A DNA stretch of 35,470 nt from Herpetosiphonaceae bacterium. Lineage in GTDB: Bacteria; Chloroflexota; Chloroflexia; Chloroflexales; Kallotenuaceae. Positions 9,601 to 18,421 of the stretch are shown here, piece by piece. Each line of letters begins with the position of its first letter. Position 1 is the first letter of the stretch. The stretch spans positions 1 through 35,470 of the forward strand of contig DASUTC010000232.1 of the NCBI GenBank assembly GCA_036374795.1. The letters run 5' to 3'. Under the pieces are notes generated by a model, which saw nothing but the letters and a program-made list of their open reading frames with translations, was not told where the DNA came from and ran no database searches. A program made the position numbers and the translations under genes.

Positions 9601-12600
9601 GCCTGATCGTCGGGCGTGACGGTCCACAGGTGCACGACGTTGTGCGGAAGCTGATCGGCGGAGCGCAGCGCGGCGAGCAGCGCCGCATAGTCCGGCGTCT
9701 GCTGCGGATTCAGCTCATAGGAATCAGCGCCGGTCTGGCGGAACTGCGCTCCCGGCCGCACCTCGATCACGGTCTGATTGGCCTGGCGCAGGCGCTGCAT
9801 CAGGCGCGCGCCCAGCCCACTCGCATCGGTGAGCACAAGCCAATTCCTGGGAGTCGCGGCCAGATACCCTGCGTCGAACGGCTCCGGCTGGCGGGTTTGT
9901 TTCCACGAGGGCAGATAAAACCAATCGGCAAGGTCAGGCTTTTTCTCAAGCGCGGCCCGCTGCGCGCCCATGCTCAGCGCGCTCACATCCGATTGTGCCC
10001 AGTAGCGCTGGCGCTCGAACGGGTAGGTTGGCAGCGGCACGCGCCGACGCGACTCACGGGCGTAGAAGCCGCTCCAGTCGATGTTCAGGCCCGCCAGCCA
10101 GAGCTTGCCGAGCGCCGTCAAGATACACGCAACATCGGAGTCGTCGTCCTGCGGGTGGCGCAGGGAATGCAGCACCACGGTTTCCGCCTCCGCGCCCAGC
10201 GTCTGGCGCGCCAGGGTACTCAAGGTCCGCCCAGGGCCAACCTCCAGCAGCAGATGGTCGCCCGCGCTGCGGATCGCGCGCAGGCCATCGGCGAAGCGCA
10301 CCGGCTGGCGCAGGTGATGTGCCCAGTAGCTCGGATCGGCGGCCTGTTCGGGCGTGATCCAGGTGCCCGAAACATTCGAGATGAACGGCAGGGTTGGGGC
10401 GCTCCGCTGCACGCGCCGAACTTCGGCAGTGAAGACCTCGATGATCGGCTCCATCATGGCGGAGTGGAACGCATGCGAGGTATGCAGCCGCCGGTAGCTG
10501 ATGTCTTGCGCGGCGAGGCGCTGCTCCAGCGCGGCGACCGCTTCGGGCGTGCCGGAGACAACCGAGAGCGCGGGGCCGTTCGTGGCCGCAAGGCTGAGAT
10601 TCTCGCTCAGCAGCGGACGCACATCGGCTTCCGAGAGCGATACACTGAGCATCGAGCCGGTCGGCAGCGATTGCATCAGCCGTCCGCGCGCTGCAACCAG
10701 GCGCAGCGCGTCCTCAAGACGGAAGACGCCCGCGAGGGTAGCCGCGACGTACTCGCCGATCGAGTGGCCGATCAGCGCTCCGGGCGTGATGCCCCAGCTC
10801 ATCCAGAGCTGGGCCAGCGCGTACTCGATCACAAACAGCGCGGGCTGCGTGATCGCCGTTTGTTCGAGCTGCTGCGCGGCAGCCTCGGCCTCAGTCGGCA
10901 TCGGAAAGAGCACGTCGCGCAGGTCAAGCTTCAGGTGCGGCTTGAGCAGCTCCGCGCAGCGATCCACGGCGGCGCGAAACACCGGCTCGATTTGGTAGAG
11001 CTCCAGGCCCATCCGGACATACTGCGCGCCCTGGCCGGGGAACAGAAACGCGACGGGCCGCTCGCCCATCACGCGCTCGTTTGAAAAGACGGCCTGTGGA
11101 TCGACGGTTTCCAGCGCGGCGGCGGCCCCTTCGACGCCGCGGCACACGAGCATGCGGCGATGACCAAAGTCGTGGCGGCCTGTCTTCAAGGTAAAGGCGA
11201 CATCCGCCAGATCGCTGTCGGCAGCGTGGCGCAGGTAGTCTGCAAGATTCAGCGTAGCAGCCGCTAACGCCGACGGGGTGCGCGCTGAAAGTGTCAGCAG
11301 GTGCCAGGCGCGCGACGGTCCCGAAGGCGCGGCGGCGGGCGCTTCTTCCAGAATGACATGCGCGTTGGTTCCGCCAAAACCAAACGAGCTGACTCCGGCG
11401 CGGCGCGGCACGCCATCGGTTTCCCAGCTCGTGAGCGCGGTGTTGACGCGGAAGGGGCTGTTGTCGAAATCGATCTCAGGGTTGGCCTGCGTGAAGTGCA
11501 AGGATGGCGGGATCTGCCGGTGCTTGAGCGCCAGGACAGTCTTGAGCAGGCCGGCCATGCCCGCTGCCGCGTCCAGGTGGCCCATGTTGCTCTTGACCGT
11601 GCCGATGCGGCAAAAGCCTTGCTTCCTGGTGCTGGCGCGAAACGCATTGGTCAGCGCTCGCACCTCGATCGGATCGCCGAGCGCGGTAGCCGTGGCGTGC
11701 GCCTCGACGTACGAGATCGTTTCCGCGTCGATGCCGGACGAGGCCAGCGCGTCGATAATCACAGCGCTCTGCCCTTCGACGCTGGGCGCAGTAAACGAGG
11801 CTTTGAGCGAGCCGTCGTTATTGGTGGCCGAGCCTTTGATCACGGCGTGAATCGTGTCGCCATCGGCCAGCGCATCGTCCAGGCGCTTTAAGATCGCCAC
11901 GCCCATGCCGCTGCCAAACACCGTGCCCTGAGCCTGCGCATCGAACGCGCGGCAATGCCCATCCGGTGAGAGCATGCTGCCCTGCTCGTACAGGTAGCCG
12001 ACGTGGTGCGGCACGTTGATCGTGACGCCGCCAGCCACTGCCATCCGGCACTCGCCGAACAGCAAGCTCTGGCAGGCCAGGTGAATCGCGACCAGCGACG
12101 TGGAGCAGCCGCTCTGCACGGCGGTGCTCGGCCCGCGCAGGTTGAGCTTGTAGGAAATGCGCGTGCTCAGCGAGCTGATGTCGTTGCCCAGCAGCACGAG
12201 CAGCATGTTCTGCGGCTGCGCCAGGACTGGATCGGTGTACAATCCGACCACATACGAGCTCATGCGGGCACCGGCGAACACGCCGATCGGCTCGGCGTGC
12301 TTTTCGGGGTCGTATCCGGCGTGCTCCAGCGCTTCCCAGACGCACTCCAGCATGAGCCGCTGCTGCGGGTCCATCGTTGTGGCTTCCAGCGGCGAGTAGC
12401 CAAAAAAGTCCGCATCGAACAGGTCGATGTCGTTCAACACGGGCGCTGCTCGTACATAGTTCGGCGCGGTGTATTCCGCAGCGGGAACGCCCGACTCCTG
12501 GAGCGCTTCATCGCTGAAAAACGCGATCGACTCGACGCCGTCACGTAGGTTCTGCCAAAATTCGTCCAGGTTCCTGGCACCAGGAAATCGACCCGCCATC

Positions 12601-12659
12601 CCAACGATAGCGATGTCGAGGCCCACTGGCTGATCTTCCGTCTCCCGCAGGTCACTCAT
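6639..12659 (-). CDS. Type I PKS, KS-AT-KR-ACP with C-terminal sulfotransferase domain
   Basis: Encodes 2006 aa from ATG 12659, preceded by GGAGAG with an 8-nt spacer; the frame is open further upstream but without support. Domains: KS (aa ~14-440, Cys in GCSTSL near 183, EAHATATALGDPIE, KSNMGHLDAAAG), AT (~540-860, GHSIGEY near 632, HAFHS near 730 = malonyl type), KR (~960-1400; intact TGGLGGIG near 1169, catalytic Ser and Tyr in SSLTSMVGELGQADYAAAN near 1326), ACP (LGGHSLL near 1485), an ACP-like segment without the Ser (~1560-1630), and a sulfotransferase (~1670-1930). In the last, the PAPS 5'-phosphosulfate loop is VRSGST near 1682 and the 3'-phosphate region is YIHLVRHPYAVIESMVR near 1809. 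There is no DH, ER or TE. It should extend with malonate, reduce to a beta-hydroxyl and sulfonate it. The sulfotransferase resembles those of CurM (curacin) and Ols, which however precede a TE. The C-terminus ends in a helical segment suited to docking. Confidence 0.95.
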   Translation of the reverse strand: MSDLRETEDQPVGLDIAIVGMAGRFPGARNLDEFWQNLRDGVESIAFFSDEALQESGVPAAEYTAPNYVRAAPVLNDIDLFDADFFGYSPLEATTMDPQQRLMLECVWEALEHAGYDPEKHAEPIGVFAGARMSSYVVGLYTDPVLAQPQNMLLVLLGNDISSLSTRISYKLNLRGPSTAVQSGCSTSLVAIHLACQSLLFGECRMAVAGGVTINVPHHVGYLYEQGSMLSPDGHCRAFDAQAQGTVFGSGMGVAILKRLDDALADGDTIHAVIKGSATNNDGSLKASFTAPSVEGQSAVIIDALASSGIDAETISYVEAHATATALGDPIEVRALTNAFRASTRKQGFCRIGTVKSNMGHLDAAAGMAGLLKTVLALKHRQIPPSLHFTQANPEIDFDNSPFRVNTALTSWETDGVPRRAGVSSFGFGGTNAHVILEEAPAAAPSGPSRAWHLLTLSARTPSALAAATLNLADYLRHAADSDLADVAFTLKTGRHDFGHRRMLVCRGVEGAAAALETVDPQAVFSNERVMGERPVAFLFPGQGAQYVRMGLELYQIEPVFRAAVDRCAELLKPHLKLDLRDVLFPMPTEAEAAAQQLEQTAITQPALFVIEYALAQLWMSWGITPGALIGHSIGEYVAATLAGVFRLEDALRLVAARGRLMQSLPTGSMLSVSLSEADVRPLLSENLSLAATNGPALSVVSGTPEAVAALEQRLAAQDISYRRLHTSHAFHSAMMEPIIEVFTAEVRRVQRSAPTLPFISNVSGTWITPEQAADPSYWAHHLRQPVRFADGLRAIRSAGDHLLLEVGPGRTLSTLARQTLGAEAETVVLHSLRHPQDDDSDVACILTALGKLWLAGLNIDWSGFYARESRRRVPLPTYPFERQRYWAQSDVSALSMGAQRAALEKKPDLADWFYLPSWKQTRQPEPFDAGYLAATPRNWLVLTDASGLGARLMQRLRQANQTVIEVRPGAQFRQTGADSYELNPQQTPDYAALLAALRSADQLPHNVVHLWTVTPDDQADAASDTFQRMQALGFSSLIALAQALGGEELAAPVDLMVVSNQLHDVAGGEELRPEKATLLGPCRVIPREYLQITCRSLDVVMPRATPQIVDALADQILAETQTESSDVIIAYRGARRWAQTIEPTRLTAAPGRPPRVRQGGVYLITGGLGGIGLTLAEHLARTAQAKLVLVGRSTFPARAQWAEMLDTLPDTDATSRKLRQVQNLEAHGAEVLVISADVTDAAQMRAVVAQVIDRFGTLHGVIHAAGVAGGGVIQLKTPEVIERVLAPKTHGLLALEAACRDLPLDFMLLCSSLTSMVGELGQADYAAANAFLDAFAHRQAARGGAFTVTANWDTWRDVGMAVNTDVPPEMLAMHEQMLHSGILPGEGVQLFDRILAQSTAPQVIVSTRDLPTRISTLHAMTRAMLIEAQEQARALASRAGHARPVLATAYVAPRNQFEESVAAVWQQILGIEQVGVYDSFFDLGGHSLLITQLTNKLHRIYQVELSIRSLFDHPTVAGMAQVIEQAYLEKAASAEKPIKELVRAATGTERQRLLEAYWKKNIARALNVEADQIPATGDLNGCDLDAIVGDVQWHFEQDFGLIVYPHETIKLRSIEQTARFTASELDRLAHLKHNTITAPVSHYAQYEARSHLEERVKRPLLVRPARKNAPIVFSHSCVRSGSTLFRVMLAGHPALHSPPELGILWYDTMREWRRSLTDPSYGHGFHWAAQGLQWTFTELLGRDSEAAKAYMDDLVAQDTPIYEVYARLQQLSAPRILVDKSPSYTMSLETLQRAEAIFDRPKYIHLVRHPYAVIESMVRIRLDKLFSPVLYGSDEVDPFVVAEKVWATSNRNLLTFLQQVDDERHLRVYYEQLVSQPEATMRRVCDFLELPYDPAVIQPYDNKRERMISGIGDPNILKHDTVDATLSETWRRVKLPWRLGEPAQQLAAALGYELPAESASASDEQRLLDLVGANQLTDLLASVQQLSPEEVQAMLAAMESSTSHV

Positions 12660-12738
12660 GGCTCTATCTCTCCAATGGTGCGATGCATGACAAGCATATC
12701 CCGTATCCGCTCCCAGGTGCGGACTGTCTGATCGCCCT

Positions 12739-15700
12739 CTACCGCCGTCGCTGCACCACCTGATGACGTCGGCCCAGATCCGCTTTCCGCTTGGCGAGAC
12801 GCTCGGCCATCTGCCGGGCCGCCTCGTCTTCATCCTGCGCCAACAGCTCGGCAAGGAAGCGAATCGTCGGGCGCTGGTAGAGCATGGCCGTCGGCACCTC
12901 GACCTGCAAGATTTTCTTCAGCCGAGTCATGGTGTGGATCGCAATCAGCGAGTTCCCACCAAGCTCAAAGAAGTTGTCGTCGATGCCAATCTGCTCAAGG
13001 CCGAACACCGCTTGCCAGGTGTCCATAATCGTGCGCTCAAGGTCCGTGCGCGGCGCAACATATGGGCTGGAAAGCTGCGGACGCGGGTGTTGTGCGCGCA
13101 GCCCGCCAGCGCCAGCGCCGCCGAGCGCATCGGCGGCGCGTGGCGGCTGCTTGATCCGGCTGGCAAGATCGCCCGTGGAAACCACCACGCGGCTCCCCGG
13201 TCGCTCGGTCAGCAGCCGCCGCGCTGCTTCCACGCCGGCGTGCGGCTCGATCATGAACTGGGCCAGCGGCGCGTTTGGCATAGCTGCTGCGTCGCCTTCC
13301 GGCTGCCAGATGTCCCAATCCACGCTGAGCCAGGGCGTGCCGGTGGTTTGGGTCTGATGTTCGGCCAGCGCGTCCATAAACAGGCTTGCCGCGGCATGCG
13401 CTGCCTGTCCCAGGCCACCGAGCACGGACGACAGCGACGACGTCAGGAGGCAGAAGTCAAGCTCTCGCGCCGCCAGGGTTTCCACCAGCGCGGAAAGCTG
13501 CTGCATGGTGCGCATGATCTGGTGCTCGGCTTCGGTGTCGCCAAGCTCCTGAATCGGCGTGAACGCGCTGCTGCCGATGCTGCCTGTCGTATGAATCACG
13601 CCGTGAAGGTCGCCGAATCGCGCCAGGCCCAGCGCCACCGCCGCCTGCATCGCGTCGAGGTCGGTGCCGTCGGCGCTTGCTACCAGCACTTGAGCGCCGG
13701 ACGCTTGCAGCGTTTGCAGCCGCGCGAGTTTGCGGCTGACCTCATCGGCGGCGTCGTGGGTGGTCAGCCAGGACGACCAGTGCTCCGGCTGGGGGAAGTC
13801 GGCCCGCTCGATCAGCAGGAGCTTTGCGCCGACGGTCAGGACCAGCAGTTGCGCCAGCGCCCAGCCCACCCCGACCAGCCCTTCCGTGATCATGTACACG
13901 CCATGCTCGCGGAGCGGGTAGGTCGGCGCGCGATCCGCTGCCAGTTGCACCGGCTCGAACGTGGGCACCCAGCGCCGGTTGCCGCGATACGCCACGATCG
14001 GATCGTCGGTCGTAGCCTGCATCTCGGCCAGCAGGTGATCTGCTTGACGCGCCTGCTCCAGCGCCGATTGCGCTGGCGACATCTCAACGTAGCGGCAGGT
14101 GATCAGCGGATACTCCTGGGGGATCACCAGGCAGGGACTCAGGATCGTTGCGCGGGCAGGATGCGTGGCATCCGTGCTTTCCACGAGATGGACATAGTTC
14201 GAGATCACCCAGAGGCGGAGCGGCGCGGCCAGGCCTTGCTCCTCAAGCGCCTGTGCGAGAAAGATCAGGCTGCGAAAGCCAGTGTCCTGGGTTTCCTTAA
14301 ATGTCGCGGCGTCGGCGGCAGCGGGCGGAGCGTGGATCAGACTTGCGCAATGCACAACCGCATAGGGCATCTGGCTGCGGGCCGCGAGATCGCGCAGCAG
14401 GGCGCTGTAGTCCTCGCGCTGACGCAGGTCGATGGTGTATGCATCCGTGTCGATCCGCGCGAATTGCCCGCCGCGTCGTACCTGGATCACCGGCTGCCCC
14501 AGCTCCGCTAGGCGCTGCGCCAGGCTGCGGCCCAGGCCGGTATCATCCACGAACACCAGCCAGGGCGCTGCCGGACCCTGCGCGAGATCGGTCTGGCGGG
14601 CAGGCGCGGGCAGCCGTGATCGCTTCCACGAAGTGGTGTAGAACCAGTCGGCGATGTCGGCTGTTCGCTCGGCGGGCGTGGGCGCTGCTTCCTCTCGCGG
14701 CGTCGTCTGCGCGTCGATCCAGTAGCGCTGACGCTCAAACGGGTAGGTCGGCAGCGCCACGCGGCGGCGCTGCTCACCGGCATAAAATCCCTGCCAATCG
14801 ATCGCGACCCCGGCGATCCAGAGCTTGCCGAGCGTGCCGAGCAGGACCGCCAGATCGGGCTGCTGGTGATGCGGCTGTCGCAGCGAGGCCAGCACGACAT
14901 GCTCAGCGGTGTGTGCAGGGTGCTGCTTCGCCATTGCGGCAAGTGTCTGGCCTGGCCCCATCTCAAGCAACACCTGATCGGGCTGCTGCAACAGCGCCTG
15001 CAAGCCGGAGGCGAAGCGCACCGGGTGACGCATGTGGCGGGACCAATACGCCGGATCGGTTGCCTCGCCCGCGTCCATCCAGTTGCCGGTAACAGTTGAG
15101 AACAGCGCAATGGTCGGCGGACGCAGGCGGATCTGGGCAAGCAAGGTCTGCAACGGCTCCTCAATCGGGGCCATCATCCATGAGTGGAACGCATGCGTCG
15201 TTTGCACCCGCTGGCATGCGATCCCCTGTCCAAGCAAGGTTTGTTCGAGCTCGGCCACGGCCTCGGACGTGCCGGAAACCACACATGCCTGTGGCGTGTT
15301 GACCGCTGCCAGCGCAAGATCAGCGCGCAACCACGGCAGTACCTCGGCCTCCGGCAACAGCACGGCCAGCATGGCACCGGACGGCAAGCCCTGGATCAAC
15401 TGCGCGCGACGCGCCACCAGCGTCAGGGCATCTTCCAGCGAGAAGACGCCCGCCACGCACGCCGCAACGTACTCGCCGATGCTATAGCCGATCATGGCCT
15501 GTGGCCGGACACCCCACGTGATCCACAGTTGCGCCAGGGCGTATTCAATGGTGAACAGGATCGGATGCGCCAGCGCCGTTTCGTTGATCGGTTGAGCGCC
15601 GTGATCGGTTTGCCAGCCGCTGCGCCGCAGCAGCGCACGCAGGTCGATCTGCCCGCTCGCGGCTGGCGCGTCCGCGCTGGCGCGGGGAGCCGTGCCCTGG

Positions 15701-17448
15701 GGATACACGACCTCGCGGATGTCGCGGCCAAGCACGGGCGTGAGCAGCGCCGCGCAGCGATCCACCCACGACCGAAAGGTCGGCTCGGACTGATACAGCT
15801 CAAGCGCCATGTCGACATAGTGGTCGCCCATGCCCGGAAACATAAACACAACTGGACGATCCTGCATCTGGGAGACGCCGCTGAAGATCCGCGACCGGTC
15901 GTGTGTTTCCATGACATGGACGGCATCCGCCGGGCTGCTGCATACCACGATGCGGCGCTGGCCGAAGACTGACCGCCCGACCTGCAAGGTATAGGCGGCA
16001 TCAGCCAGGTTGAGATCGGGCTGCGCTGCGATGTGCCTCGCCAGATCAGCCGTCATGGCCTCCAGCGCGCTGCCGGTCTTGGCGGAAAGCAGCAGGAGTT
16101 GCCACGATCGCGACGCGGAGGATGGCTGCCGCGCGGGGGCCGCTTCAAGTACGACGTGGGCATTGGTTCCGCCAACGCCAAACGAGCTGACGCCAGCCCG
16201 GCGCGGTGTGTGCGTTTGGGGCCAATCGGTAAGCTGTGTATTGACATAAAATGGGCTGTTCTCGAAATCAATGTCGGGGTTGGGCTGCTCGAAGTGCAAG
16301 CTCGGCGGGATCAGGCCGTGTTCGAGCATCAGCACGGTCTTGATGAAGCTGGTGACACCAGCCGCGCTGGCAAGGTGTCCAAGGTTGCTTTTGACCGAGC
16401 CGATCGCGCAGAAGTGCCTGGCGTTCGTCTGGGTGCGAAAGGCTTTGGTCAGCGCACGGATCTCAATCGGATCGCCCAGCTTGGTGGCGGTGCCATGAGT
16501 TTCAACGTAGCGGATGGTGTCGGCGCGAATGTCGGCCACGGCCAGCGCCTCGGTAATCACCTGGGTCTGGCCTTCGACGCTCGGCGCGGTAAAGCCCACT
16601 TTGACCGCACCATCGTTGTTGAGCGCCGAGCCTTTCACCACGGCGTGGATGTGATCGCCGTCCCGCAGCGCATCGTCCAGCCGCTTCAGCATCACGGCGG
16701 CGACACCGCTGCCAAAGATCGTGCCAGCGCCACGGGCGTCGAACGGGCGGCAGTGCCCATCCGGCGAGACATTGCCGCCGTCCAGATACCAATAGCCTTC
16801 GGGGTGTTTGACGTGAACCGACACGCCGCCCGCCAGCGCCATATCGCACTCTTCGTTCAACAAGCTCTGGCACGCGATATGGATGGCGACGAGCGATGTC
16901 GAGCAGGCGGTTTGAACGGTGAAGCTGGGACCTTTCAGATTGAGCTTGTAGGAAATACGGGTGGCAACGAAATCGGAGGCATTGCTCACATCGATCTGCA
17001 TCGGGTCGAACGCGCCGAGCGTCTCGCGGTTCGACAGCAGATTATAGAGCAGGTAGGTGTTGGTAGTGCCGCCGCCGAAGACGCCAACGGTGCCGGGGTA
17101 GCGCTCCGGGTCGTATCCGGCATGTTCGAGCGCTGCCCAGGCACACTCAAGAAACAGCCGGTGCTGCGGGTCCATCAGCTCGGCCTCACGGGGGGTGTAG
17201 CCGAAGAAGGCCGCGTCGAACAGCTCGACACCATCCATGACCGCTGAGGCTTTGACGTAGTGCGGATCGCGCAGCGCGGCAGCGTCGACGCCGAGGGCCT
17301 CCAGCTCCTGCTGATCGGGAAAGCGAATCGACTCCACGCCCCGACAAAGGTTGTCCCACAATGCCTGAATCGTGTTCGCGCCGGGGAAGCGCCCGGCCAT
17401 GCCAACAACAGCGATATCCGCATCGCCTCGATCATGCTCGGTCAACAA
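12739..17448 (-). CDS. Type I PKS, KS-AT-KR(inactive)-ACP
   Basis: About 1569 aa from TTG 17448, chosen because GAGGAG stands 6 nt before it (9 nt before a second TTG at 17445). The in-frame ATG at 17511 has no Shine-Dalgarno and adds residues unlike a KS start. Domains: KS (aa ~8-430; TACSTSL near 184, VETHGTATKLGDPIE, KSNLGHLASAAG, so Cys-His-His is intact), AT (~540-890; GYSIGEYVAAC near 656, HAFHS near 753 = malonyl type), KR (~960-1420), ACP (FFELGGNSL near 1498) and a charged tail for docking. The KR nucleotide motif is TEGLVGVG instead of TGGLGGIG. In the catalytic block, GQAAHAAAS replaces GQADYAAAN, so the Tyr is His and the Asn is Ser; the Ser remains. Reduction is therefore probably lost and a beta-keto unit passed on. 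It is first in the operon and has no loading module, so its starter must come from a separate carrier or acyl donor. PKS-B starts 79 nt downstream. Confidence 0.95.
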   Translation of the reverse strand: MLTEHDRGDADIAVVGMAGRFPGANTIQALWDNLCRGVESIRFPDQQELEALGVDAAALRDPHYVKASAVMDGVELFDAAFFGYTPREAELMDPQHRLFLECAWAALEHAGYDPERYPGTVGVFGGGTTNTYLLYNLLSNRETLGAFDPMQIDVSNASDFVATRISYKLNLKGPSFTVQTACSTSLVAIHIACQSLLNEECDMALAGGVSVHVKHPEGYWYLDGGNVSPDGHCRPFDARGAGTIFGSGVAAVMLKRLDDALRDGDHIHAVVKGSALNNDGAVKVGFTAPSVEGQTQVITEALAVADIRADTIRYVETHGTATKLGDPIEIRALTKAFRTQTNARHFCAIGSVKSNLGHLASAAGVTSFIKTVLMLEHGLIPPSLHFEQPNPDIDFENSPFYVNTQLTDWPQTHTPRRAGVSSFGVGGTNAHVVLEAAPARQPSSASRSWQLLLLSAKTGSALEAMTADLARHIAAQPDLNLADAAYTLQVGRSVFGQRRIVVCSSPADAVHVMETHDRSRIFSGVSQMQDRPVVFMFPGMGDHYVDMALELYQSEPTFRSWVDRCAALLTPVLGRDIREVVYPQGTAPRASADAPAASGQIDLRALLRRSGWQTDHGAQPINETALAHPILFTIEYALAQLWITWGVRPQAMIGYSIGEYVAACVAGVFSLEDALTLVARRAQLIQGLPSGAMLAVLLPEAEVLPWLRADLALAAVNTPQACVVSGTSEAVAELEQTLLGQGIACQRVQTTHAFHSWMMAPIEEPLQTLLAQIRLRPPTIALFSTVTGNWMDAGEATDPAYWSRHMRHPVRFASGLQALLQQPDQVLLEMGPGQTLAAMAKQHPAHTAEHVVLASLRQPHHQQPDLAVLLGTLGKLWIAGVAIDWQGFYAGEQRRRVALPTYPFERQRYWIDAQTTPREEAAPTPAERTADIADWFYTTSWKRSRLPAPARQTDLAQGPAAPWLVFVDDTGLGRSLAQRLAELGQPVIQVRRGGQFARIDTDAYTIDLRQREDYSALLRDLAARSQMPYAVVHCASLIHAPPAAADAATFKETQDTGFRSLIFLAQALEEQGLAAPLRLWVISNYVHLVESTDATHPARATILSPCLVIPQEYPLITCRYVEMSPAQSALEQARQADHLLAEMQATTDDPIVAYRGNRRWVPTFEPVQLAADRAPTYPLREHGVYMITEGLVGVGWALAQLLVLTVGAKLLLIERADFPQPEHWSSWLTTHDAADEVSRKLARLQTLQASGAQVLVASADGTDLDAMQAAVALGLARFGDLHGVIHTTGSIGSSAFTPIQELGDTEAEHQIMRTMQQLSALVETLAARELDFCLLTSSLSSVLGGLGQAAHAAASLFMDALAEHQTQTTGTPWLSVDWDIWQPEGDAAAMPNAPLAQFMIEPHAGVEAARRLLTERPGSRVVVSTGDLASRIKQPPRAADALGGAGAGGLRAQHPRPQLSSPYVAPRTDLERTIMDTWQAVFGLEQIGIDDNFFELGGNSLIAIHTMTRLKKILQVEVPTAMLYQRPTIRFLAELLAQDEDEAARQMAERLAKRKADLGRRHQVVQRRR

Positions 17449-18030
17449 CGGTTTCTCCTCTATGCAGCTAGCTCTGGAGATGTCGCGGCACGTGTGCCAC
17501 ACCTTCGCCATCGTGGCTATGCGCGTGTGTGCTTCGATGCGTGTGGATCGTCATCGCCTCCTCATATCGCCGCATGCGCTTGTGCATGATCGGTATCCTG
17601 GGGTTGGAAGAATGGTCCTGCGGATCGATAGCTCCATGTGCTGTTAGTAGACCATGTCCGTCCCAGGATGTGGGATCGGTTTCCGATAGAAAAGCGATAC
17701 AGCGAAGCGATCATTGGCGGTGATGGACCCTGCACATTCGTGGAGGATAGCAGGCGCTTGCAGCTCAGTAGGAGATGCCGTCACGAGCAAGATGCACGTC
17801 AGCAACGATGCACAGCAGCGCGGGTATTCATGGAGCTAAAGGCCGATGCTGGCACCAGTACCAGCGTGAGGCGAGTGCTGTGAGGCTCCTCGCTCTCACA
17901 AGGATGTGTTTTCATACCTATGAGCGTACGTCCAGCGAGTCGCGCCGAACAGCGCGTCCCGTCGAGGGCGTATGGTAAGGCAGCCCGGCTCGCGTCTAAC
18001 CTGGGGGGTGGTGCGACTGAGCGAATCGTC

Positions 18031-18054
18031 TGTGCCCACACAGGGTCGGGCACA
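18031..18054 (-). other. Hairpin at the start of the PKS operon leader
   Basis: TGTGCCC (18031-18037) pairs with GGGCACA (18048-18054) over a 10-nt loop. It begins about 17 nt downstream of the transcription start predicted from the 18078-18107 promoter, so it would be the first structure in the ~620-nt leader. There is no T-run. It could stabilise the mRNA 5' end or bind a regulator; the role is inference. Confidence 0.3.
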
Positions 18055-18077
18055 TGGGTTGGTGATCGATGTGGGCA

Positions 18078-18107
18078 AGTATAAAATATGGTTTATGCTT
18101 TTGTCAA
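18078..18107 (-). promoter_or_regulatory. Sigma70-type promoter facing the PKS-NRPS operon
   Basis: On the minus strand the sequence is TTGACA (18107-18102), 18 nt, TATACT (18083-18078): a perfect -35 and a 5/6 -10. It sits in a short AT-rich island within otherwise GC-rich DNA. Transcription would start near 18071 and run left, about 620 nt before the TTG start of PKS-A. No other gene on that strand lies between. It is the best candidate for the operon promoter. Confidence 0.6.
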
Positions 18108-18357
18108 TGCGTCGTGCGGGGCGGTAGCGGGTGCGTTCTGCCAAAGCCCGGCGCTCCGCTGGTATGATGCGTGGTGCTCAAGCTGTTCATCACGCCAAGC
18201 GGATCAACGCCGTCGCCTTTCCAGGTCACGACCATTGACCTGAGCGCGCACAGGCGTTGAATCATGGTAGGGTCGGGCACGATGACGGTGCCGGATCGAA
18301 CGTACAGGTCCAGACGGTGGGGCCTCCTCCGGGCGGCTGCGCTGCCTCACGACCAGC

Positions 18358-18386
18358 TTGACACCGCCGATCGTGCGTGGTATGTT
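18358..18386 (+). promoter_or_regulatory. Promoter of a small plus-strand transcription unit
   Basis: TTGACA (18358-18363), a 17-nt spacer and TATGTT (18381-18386, 4/6 to consensus) form a good sigma70-type promoter. The predicted start near 18393 lies ~30 nt upstream of a small ORF with a strong ribosome binding site, and a palindrome overlaps the -10 box. Confidence 0.5.
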
Positions 18387-18409
18387 CTACCGAACATTGT
18401 ACGTCGTAC
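18382..18409. promoter_or_regulatory. Operator-like palindromes over the -10 and +1 region
   Basis: ATGTTC-TACC-GAACAT (18382-18397) is a perfect inverted repeat overlapping the -10 box and start site. It fits the ATGT-N8-ACAT pattern described for PadR-family repressors. A second inverted repeat, GTACG-T-CGTAC (18399-18409), lies directly downstream, before the GGAGG. The placement suits repression. No PadR gene is in the window, so the regulator is unknown. Confidence 0.45.
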
Positions 18410-18421
18410 GGAGGCACCACC

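Noticed and set aside
12660-12854. Upstream extension of PKS-B to a start at 12854
   Set aside because: It would overlap PKS-A and adds Arg/Trp-rich residues before the KS. ATG 12659 has GGAGAG at 8 nt and begins directly before the KS.
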